Shown here one piece after another: positions 1-4,927 of a DNA stretch of 6,341 nucleotides (positions are counted from its first letter, which is position 1; the number at the start of each line of letters is the position of its first letter). The notes beneath the pieces are model-generated. The model was not told the origin of the DNA. It searched no databases and saw only the letters and a program-made list of their open reading frames with translations. Position numbers and translations under genes: made by a program. This stretch comes from Candidatus Sulfotelmatobacter sp. (GTDB lineage: Bacteria > Acidobacteriota > Terriglobia > Terriglobales > Acidobacteriaceae). Location of the stretch: assembly GCA_030037575.1 (NCBI GenBank), contig JASHRB010000181.1:1-6341 (forward strand). Reading direction: 5' to 3'.

Positions 1-534
1 CGGCTGCTCCGCATGCAGCTACCCCTGGTGATGGTGGCGCACGCGGCGTATCCGGAGGTTACAAACGACCGGACACCGGCTTCTCTTTCGCAGGCTTGGA
101 TCACCGAGATCCTGCGAAAGAAGATCGGTTATCGCAATCTCATCGTTTCTGACGATCTGGAGATGGGTGGTGTCTTATCCGCCGCTCCGCTGGGAGAAGC
201 TGCCGTCGAGTTCGTACGAGCCGGCGGCGATTTATGCCTCGTCTGCCACCGCGAAGACTGGGTTTTGGAGGCTTACGAAGAGCTGACGAAGGCCGCGGAA
301 CGCCATCCCGGGTTCGCGAAGCGCGCCGCCGAGTCGGCTCGCCGCATTGCAGCGTTCAAAAAGAAGCATGAAAAGATCCTGCGGCCGGGGAAAAAACCCA
401 ATCGCGCTAATGTTCAGGCGCTCTCGCGCAAGCTGTGGGAATTCGGCGAGCAAGTGAGGCTGAAGATTCTGGCTTCAAAGAAAAGTCAGCGCGCGGACAC
501 CTTACGATACGATCATGCTAAACAGCCCGGATAA
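1..534 (+). CDS. nagZ: Beta-N-acetylhexosaminidase (glycoside hydrolase family 3, NagZ type), 3' part
   Basis: The reading frame is open from the first base of the window, so the gene starts upstream and only its last 177 codons are here. The segment LVMVAHAAYP, followed by TPASLS, and then the motif SDDLEMGG (codons 50-57) are the end of a GH3 TIM barrel of the NagZ kind. In that family the first Asp of SDD (GAC at 151-153) is the catalytic nucleophile. The His/Asp acid-base loop (KHFPGHGD type) would lie in the missing part. NagZ enzymes remove GlcNAc from GlcNAc-1,6-anhydroMurNAc-peptides during peptidoglycan recycling. The barrel closes with AGGDLCLVC, then a helical, Lys/Arg-rich tail of about 90 residues follows, longer than in the short cytoplasmic proteobacterial enzymes. 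anmK follows directly, which supports a recycling role. The family is certain enough; NagZ rather than another GH3 hexosaminidase is inferred from motif and neighbour. Confidence 0.9.
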   Translation, partial: RLLRMQLPLVMVAHAAYPEVTNDRTPASLSQAWITEILRKKIGYRNLIVSDDLEMGGVLSAAPLGEAAVEFVRAGGDLCLVCHREDWVLEAYEELTKAAERHPGFAKRAAESARRIAAFKKKHEKILRPGKKPNRANVQALSRKLWEFGEQVRLKILASKKSQRADTLRYDHAKQPG

Positions 535-538
535 CGGA

Positions 539-1765
539 ATGATCGTCGCCGGCGTGATGAGCGGGACATCGGCCGACGGCGTCAATGTTGCGCTGGTGCG
601 TTTCCCGGCAAACCGAAGCTCAAGCATGGAGTCGGGTACAAATGCCATGCGCGGAGAAGCGCGCGCCCTCAAAACCAGGCGGCCGCGAGCGCCATTCAAA
701 TTGCTTGGCCAAGCGGAATATCCCTATCCGAAGCATATTCGGGCTGCGGTGCTGGCATCCATGAACGCCAATGAGGCACGGGTCGCGGATCTGGCGCGGT
801 TGAATTTTCTGCTGGGCGAGATTTATGCCAAAGCGGTGCTCGCCGCGCAGCGCCTCTTTAGGGTCAAGGCAAATCTCATCGGCTGCCACGGTCAAACGCT
901 CTATCATCAGGGCGAACCGTCGGCTTTTTTGGGACGCAAATTCACGGCTACATGGCAAACCGGCGAAGGGGCGGTTGTCGCGGCGAGAGTTGGCGTTCCC
1001 GTCGTTTCCGATTTTCGTCCGGCCGATCTTGCCGCCGGAGGCAAGGGGGCGCCGCTCGTTCCCTTTCTGGATTACGAATTGTTTCGCGACGCGCGCCTCG
1101 GCCGCATCGTATTGAACATCGGCGGCATAGCAAACCTTACTGGCATCCCTGCCCATGAGCCTGCAAACTGCGTAATCGCCTTCGACACCGGTCCCGGTAA
1201 TATGGTGATCGACGCCGTTACCGAGAAGCTGTTTGGCAAGGCGTTTGACAGCGGCGGAAGGATCGCAGCTTCGGGCCGAGTATCCGACAATATCGTCACC
1301 GAAACATTGCAGCAGGAGTTTTTTCGTCAAAAACCGCCGAAGGCCGCGGGGCGCGAGCAATTCGGTCGCGATTTCGTTGCGGAGTTTTTGCGCCGCTGCG
1401 GGAACAGCCGGAAGCAAGACGTGGTGGCGACTGCAACCGCGCTCACCGCGCGGTCGATCGCCGACGCCATCGCGTGTCATCTGATAAAGCGCTCTCCTTC
1501 GCATGGCAAGAAGCGATTTCACGAGATCGTTCTTTCCGGCGGCGGAGCCAACAACTCTGCTCTAATAGCCATGCTGAAAAACGAGCTTGCGCTCAGCGGG
1601 CTGCGATTGCGGTTTTCTGAGGAGTTCGGCTTGCCTTCTCCAGCGAAAGAAGCTGTGGCTTTCGCCCTTCTGGCTTATGAGACATGGCATCGGCGGCCGT
1701 CGAATATTCCTTCGGCAACTGGTGCGAAACGCGGCGCAGTGCTCGGCAAGATCTCATACCCTTAG
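539..1765 (+). CDS. anmK: Anhydro-N-acetylmuramic acid kinase
   Basis: AnmK uses ATP to open the 1,6-anhydro ring of anhydroMurNAc and phosphorylate it to MurNAc-6-phosphate, the step after NagZ. Family motifs run in order in this 408-residue protein: GVMSGTSADG (5-14, phosphate binding), CHGQT (116-120, usually SHGQT), VVSDFRPAD followed by AAGGKGAPL (155-173, with the two Asp of which one is the catalytic base), LNIGGIANLT (192-201), FDTGPGNMVID (215-225), KPPKAAGREQF (265-275), SGGGANN (333-339) and PAKEAVAFALLAYE near the C-terminus. A basic stretch at about 25-51 looks like an insertion between the first strands. I prefer ATG 539: GGA at 529-531 sits seven bases upstream, and the gap to the nagZ stop is 4 bp. 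ATG 515, eight codons earlier and overlapping nagZ by 20 bp, is the alternative; it has no visible ribosome site. Either way the two genes are tightly linked. Confidence 0.95.
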   Translation: MIVAGVMSGTSADGVNVALVRFPANRSSSMESGTNAMRGEARALKTRRPRAPFKLLGQAEYPYPKHIRAAVLASMNANEARVADLARLNFLLGEIYAKAVLAAQRLFRVKANLIGCHGQTLYHQGEPSAFLGRKFTATWQTGEGAVVAARVGVPVVSDFRPADLAAGGKGAPLVPFLDYELFRDARLGRIVLNIGGIANLTGIPAHEPANCVIAFDTGPGNMVIDAVTEKLFGKAFDSGGRIAASGRVSDNIVTETLQQEFFRQKPPKAAGREQFGRDFVAEFLRRCGNSRKQDVVATATALTARSIADAIACHLIKRSPSHGKKRFHEIVLSGGGANNSALIAMLKNELALSGLRLRFSEEFGLPSPAKEAVAFALLAYETWHRRPSNIPSATGAKRGAVLGKISYP

Positions 1766-1785
1766 GCAGACGGACGACCGGTTGC

Positions 1786-2331
1786 GTGATTTACCTGTCG
1801 ATGTTGCGCGGAATCGGCATTGACGGCAACAAGCGAATCCAGACGGAAAGGCTTCGCCGGTCATTCCAGGCGTTAGGATTCCAACAGGTGAAAACTTTCA
1901 TTCAGACCGACAACTTCGTTTGCAAGACGGCGACAGTGTCCGGACAAAAATTATCGAAACAAATTGATGTAAAACTTCTTGCCGATTTCGGTTTCCCAGT
2001 TCCCGCAATCTTGCGAACCGCCGATGAACTGCGTAAAACCATCGACGACAATCCATTTCTGAAAGAGGGCGACGTCGATCCCGAAAAATTGCGGGTCATG
2101 TTCTTGTCCAACACTGTTTCTGTGTCTGGCCTGAAAAAACTTAAGGAATTGGCTGTACCTCCGGACAGGTTCCACTCTTCCGATGCCAAAATCTGCTTGC
2201 ATCTTCCAAACGGAGTAGCCGAGAGCAAGCTTATGAAAGCATGGCTCGACCGCATCCTCTCGGTAATCACCACTACGCGTCATTGGAAAACGGCGAATTG
2301 GCTCCATCCGATGTACCGGGAATGCGGCTAA
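1786..2331 (+). CDS. DUF1697 family protein of unknown function
   Basis: The 181-residue protein matches the DUF1697 layout and normal length of about 180. It has the N-terminal YLSMLRGIGIDGNKRI (3-18, family form 'Y.ALLRGINVGG.K'), a 'LGFQQVKTFIQTDNFV' segment (30-45, family 'LGF..V.TYIQSGN.VF'), LRTADEL (76-82), LHLPNGVAESKL (138-149) and TTRHWKTANWL (162-172, family 'TTRNWNT..KL'). No catalytic function is established for the family. GTG 1786 is chosen because it restores the usual residues before LLRG; the internal ATG 1801 would cut the first strand, and the frame extension upstream to ATG 1684 lies inside anmK. It starts 20 bp after anmK, and its TAA shares one base with the ATG of the next gene (TAATG), suggesting coupled translation. 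Positions 1921-2160 are about 46% GC by hand count, against 60-65% in sample rows of the neighbours, a possible sign of acquisition. The 'SGN' triad of the family reads TDN here. Confidence 0.85.
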   Translation: MIYLSMLRGIGIDGNKRIQTERLRRSFQALGFQQVKTFIQTDNFVCKTATVSGQKLSKQIDVKLLADFGFPVPAILRTADELRKTIDDNPFLKEGDVDPEKLRVMFLSNTVSVSGLKKLKELAVPPDRFHSSDAKICLHLPNGVAESKLMKAWLDRILSVITTTRHWKTANWLHPMYRECG

Positions 2332-2333
2332 TG
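2318..2333 (+). promoter_or_regulatory. Ribosome binding site and TAATG stop/start overlap
   Basis: GGGAA at 2318-2322 lies eight bases before ATG 2331, and that ATG overlaps the TAA stop of the DUF1697 gene by one base. This decides the start of the solute-binding protein over the other in-frame ATGs at 2241, 2322 and 2358, which have no comparable Shine-Dalgarno sequence. The arrangement is typical of translational coupling. Confidence 0.55.
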
Positions 2334-3878
2334 GTGAGCGCGTTCAGCATCCGATCGATGCGCGCAAGCCGCGGCTATCTGTCTGCCTTGGTTTTAGCGT
2401 TCTGCCTGCTTTCCTGTTCTGGGAGACCCGGCCCACACACTGTGGTCATGCTGATCGAGTCGAGTCCTACCAACCTGGATCCGCGCATCGGAGTCGATGC
2501 GCAGTCGGAACGCATCGACAGCCTGATCTTCGACGACTTACTCACCCGAGGCGACAATCTTGACGTAGCGCCAGGGCTGGCCGAGCGCTGGGAGATCCCT
2601 GATCCGCTCACCTACATTTTTCACCTGCATCACGGCGTGAAATTTCACGATGGACGGCCGCTCACTGCACGCGATGTGAAATGGACTTTCGACTCTCTGA
2701 TCGAAGGAAAAATCCGCAGCACAAAAACCGCAACCTATCGCTACGTCGATCACATTGAGGCGCCCGATGATTTTACCGTCGTTTTTCACATGAAAGAGCC
2801 CGATGCTGCGTTGCTCTGGAATATGTCCGATGGGGCGATTGGCATTGTGCCTTACAGCAGCGGAAATGAAATGACCACCCACCCCATCGGCTCCGGGCCC
2901 TTCAAGTTCGTCAGCGCCGAAACGGATCGCGATGTGATCATCGAACGCAACGATGATTATTGGGGGGAGAAAGCCAAGCTACCTCGCGTGCGCTTTGCCG
3001 TCGTTCCCGACGCCACGACGCGAGCCCTTGAGCTGCGGAAAGGGAGCGCCGATGTCGAAATCAACGCCCTTACGCCCGATACGGTTTTCAGCTTGCGGCG
3101 CGATCCCGCGCTGGCCGTTGAGCGCGCCCCCGGAACCGTGCTCGCCTACCTGGGTTTCAACCTGCGCGATCCCATTCTCCGCGATGTGCGCGTGCGTCAG
3201 GCCATCGCCTACTCCCTCAACCGCAAGCCCATGATTGCATACCTGTGGCGCAGCGAGGCACAGCTGGCACGGAGCATTCTTCCCCCGCAAAGCTGGGCCT
3301 ACAACGGCGACGTGCCGGTCTACGAATACAATCCTGAAGAAGCGCGCCGATTGCTCGATGCCGCCGGCTACCCCGCGGTGAACGGAGTAAGGTTTCACAT
3401 CACCATGAAGACTTCCACCGACGAGAACACGCGGCTCATGGTGGCGGTAATGCAACAGCAGTTGCGCGACGTGGGAATCGCGCTCGATATCCGCAGTTTC
3501 GAGTTCGCGACGTTCTTTGCCGACGTGACCCGTGGACTTTTTCAACTTTACGGACTGCGATGGATTGGCGGCAATGAAGACCCGAACATCTTCGAATACG
3601 CCTTTGACTCCGCAAGAATTCCGCCGAACGGCGCCAACCGGGGTTATTACTTAAATCCTCGCGTTGACGCACTGATTGACCAGGCGCGGCGCGAAGTCGA
3701 TGCGAAGGTGCGAAAGCAGATTTATGCGGAAGTACAGCTCATTCTCGCGAAAGATGAACCTTATATCGATCTCTGGTATCTCGACAATGTTCTGGTCCAC
3801 ACCCGGCGTGTGCGCAACCTGCAGTTGAACCCCGCGGGAAACTACGACTTCCTGCGCACGGCCGAAGTCGCGCAATGA
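2331..3878 (+). CDS. ABC transporter solute-binding lipoprotein, family 5 (oligopeptide/nickel type)
   Basis: This 515-residue protein has a basic N-terminus, a hydrophobic stretch (16-27) and a lipobox LLSC with the lipid-modified Cys at 29, so it should be membrane-anchored outside the cytoplasmic membrane. The family-5 signature is clear at 82-115: GLAERWEI, then YIFHLHHGVKFHDGRPLTA. Further SBP_bac_5 landmarks are PIGSGPFKFV (185-194), ERNDDYWG (205-212), LGFNLRDPILRDVRVRQAIA (274-293), YNPEEARRLLDAAGYP (333-348) and a C-terminal region near 410-490. Length fits the DppA/OppA group. These proteins hand peptides, nickel, sugars or other solutes to an ABC permease, but no permease or ATPase gene is in the window. 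At 413-418 the sequence GGNEDP replaces GDNGDP of E. coli DppA, so the Asp that holds a peptide amino group there is Gly414 here; the ligand may not be an ordinary dipeptide. The coupling to DUF1697 and closeness to anmK allow a cell-wall fragment as ligand; that is inference. Confidence 0.92.
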   Translation: MVSAFSIRSMRASRGYLSALVLAFCLLSCSGRPGPHTVVMLIESSPTNLDPRIGVDAQSERIDSLIFDDLLTRGDNLDVAPGLAERWEIPDPLTYIFHLHHGVKFHDGRPLTARDVKWTFDSLIEGKIRSTKTATYRYVDHIEAPDDFTVVFHMKEPDAALLWNMSDGAIGIVPYSSGNEMTTHPIGSGPFKFVSAETDRDVIIERNDDYWGEKAKLPRVRFAVVPDATTRALELRKGSADVEINALTPDTVFSLRRDPALAVERAPGTVLAYLGFNLRDPILRDVRVRQAIAYSLNRKPMIAYLWRSEAQLARSILPPQSWAYNGDVPVYEYNPEEARRLLDAAGYPAVNGVRFHITMKTSTDENTRLMVAVMQQQLRDVGIALDIRSFEFATFFADVTRGLFQLYGLRWIGGNEDPNIFEYAFDSARIPPNGANRGYYLNPRVDALIDQARREVDAKVRKQIYAEVQLILAKDEPYIDLWYLDNVLVHTRRVRNLQLNPAGNYDFLRTAEVAQ

Positions 3879-3983
3879 GCGGGCATCTCGGGGGATGAAA
3901 TCCGCCTCCGGCGGCAACTTCCCGGAAAATCGGCCCGCAACGGCGTGTTACCATCGAGAATTCGAACCGGCGTACCGCTGATC

Positions 3984-3991
3984 GGACGGGG
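3984..3991 (+). promoter_or_regulatory. Likely ribosome binding site of ymdB
   Basis: GGACGGGG ends seven bases before ATG 3999. It favours that ATG over an in-frame GTG at 3945, which would add 18 residues before the conserved N-terminal strand of the phosphodiesterase. The match to the Shine-Dalgarno consensus is only fair. Confidence 0.4.
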
Positions 3992-3998
3992 CGCTCTC

Positions 3999-4790
3999 AT
4001 GCATATTCTCTTCATTGGCGATATTTTTGGACGCCCCGGCCGCACCATCGTCAAAGAGAGGCTGCCGGGCATCGTGCGCGAACATGCAATCGACCTGGTG
4101 ATCGCAAACGGCGAGAACGCCGCCGCAGGCTTTGGCATCACTCCCGCCCTGGCGGAAGAACTGTTCGATCTCAACATCGATGTCATTACGACGGGGAACC
4201 ACGTCTGGGATAAGCGTGAGATTCTCGATTACTTTCAAACGGTGGAAGGCAACGGCCGTGGCCCCGCGCGACGCGTTCTTCGCCCGGCAAATTACCCTCC
4301 GGATATGCCCGGCTGGGGCTTATATGAGGGCCACAAAGGCAAAGTTCCTTACGCGGTCATCAACCTCCAGGGACGCGTGTTTATGGCATCAAATGACGAC
4401 CCGTTTCGCACGGCCGACCGGTTGCTCGAAGAAATTCACTCGAGGGTCGTTCTGGTCGACTTCCACGCCGAAGCCACCTCGGAAAAAATCTCTCTCGGCT
4501 GGTACCTTGACGGACGTGTTACCGCGGTGATTGGCACGCACACGCATGTTCCCACAGCCGACGAGCGCATCTTGCCCAAGGGAACAGCCTACGTCACAGA
4601 CGTAGGGATGACCGGCCCTTATGACGGCGTGATTGGGGTAAGGAAGGAATTGGTGGTCAATAAGTTTTTGAACGGCATGCCGGTGCGCTTTGAACCGGCC
4701 ACAGGAGATATCCGCTTTTGTGCGATGGTAATTGACTGTGACGAAAAGACCGGCAAGGCCGGAAGTGTCGAACGGCTGATGCTAAGTTGA
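3999..4790 (+). CDS. ymdB: YmdB-type metallophosphoesterase (TIGR00282 family, 2',3'-cyclic nucleotide phosphodiesterase)
   Basis: The 263-residue protein matches the YmdB family along its whole length. It begins MHILFIGDIFGRPGR at the first strand, which settles the start. All residues that bind the two metals in Bacillus subtilis YmdB have counterparts: Asp8 (GDIFG), Glu39 and Asn40 (NGENAA), Asn67 and His68 (GNHVWD), His156 (VDFHAEATSEK), His181 and His183 (GTHTHVPTADER). Other family blocks are LRPANYPP (94-101), INLQGRVFM (121-129) and YVTDVGMTGPYDGVIG (198-213). Numbering matches B. subtilis through residue 68; the later histidines are shifted by six because of extra Gly/Arg-rich residues near 82-91. 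Family members hydrolyse cyclic nucleotides such as 2',3'-cAMP in the cytoplasm, and in Bacillus influence the choice between motility and biofilm; that physiological role need not hold here. It stands 120 bp from the previous gene, so it may have its own promoter. No rny (RNase Y) gene, a frequent neighbour elsewhere, is in view. Confidence 0.95.
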   Translation: MHILFIGDIFGRPGRTIVKERLPGIVREHAIDLVIANGENAAAGFGITPALAEELFDLNIDVITTGNHVWDKREILDYFQTVEGNGRGPARRVLRPANYPPDMPGWGLYEGHKGKVPYAVINLQGRVFMASNDDPFRTADRLLEEIHSRVVLVDFHAEATSEKISLGWYLDGRVTAVIGTHTHVPTADERILPKGTAYVTDVGMTGPYDGVIGVRKELVVNKFLNGMPVRFEPATGDIRFCAMVIDCDEKTGKAGSVERLMLS

Positions 4791-4845
4791 GTTCGCACCT
4801 GCAAGAAAGCCCCTCCCTCACCGTTCTCAAGATGCGGTCGAACTC
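4789..4845 (+). repeat. Imperfect inverted repeat at the ymdB stop codon (possible transcript 3' hairpin)
   Basis: The left arm GAGTTCGCACCTGCA (4789-4803) pairs with the right arm TGCGGTCGAACTC (4833-4845): 7 + 3 + 3 base pairs with one unpaired C and one unpaired T on the left, around a loop of 29 bases. The arm begins inside the TGA stop. No T-run follows, so it is not a standard intrinsic terminator; it could protect or end the ymdB message. Confidence 0.4.
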
Positions 4846-4860
4846 CATCTGATAATTGAG

Positions 4861-4889
4861 TTAAACCAAAGGTACGTTGCCCTTATGAC
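4861..4889 (+). promoter_or_regulatory. Weak candidate sigma-70 promoter for the secretin-like gene
   Basis: TTAAAC (4861-4866) and TATGAC (4884-4889) are 17 bases apart and would start a transcript about 30 bases before ATG 4928. They match the -35 and -10 consensus at only 3 and 4 of 6 positions. This 137-bp gap is relatively A/T-rich. TAAAAT at 4915-4920 is another -10-like word but lies almost on the start codon. Confidence 0.2.
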
Positions 4890-4927
4890 TTCCTGTCCAA
4901 AGCAAATTGCAGGATAAAATCGAACCG

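Noticed and set aside
620..1522. A 300-codon open frame on the minus strand
   Set aside because: It lies wholly opposite anmK, whose motifs are unmistakable. The minus-strand translation is Arg-rich, lacks any recognisable domain, and is what high-GC coding DNA gives on the other strand.
1684..1785. Longer N-terminus for the DUF1697 protein from ATG 1684
   Set aside because: It would overlap anmK by about 80 bases and add 34 residues that are the anmK sequence in another frame; the family N-terminus begins at GTG 1786.
2979..3545. A 188-codon minus-strand frame
   Set aside because: It is opposite the solute-binding protein gene, which matches its family throughout; no domain or ribosome site is visible on the minus strand.
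3902..3914. CCGCC-TCC-GGCGG hairpin after the binding-protein gene
   Set aside because: The stem is only five pairs with a three-base loop and no T-run follows; such palindromes are frequent in GC-rich DNA, so I do not call it a terminator.
3955..3972. TTCGAACC, like a tRNA T-loop
   Set aside because: Neither strand gives a pairing T-stem, an acceptor stem or an anticodon arm around it, so it is not a tRNA.
4885..4917. A ten-codon ORF (ATG to TAA) ahead of the secretin-like gene
   Set aside because: It has no ribosome site, no run of regulatory codons and no attenuator-like hairpins, so a leader peptide is not supported.
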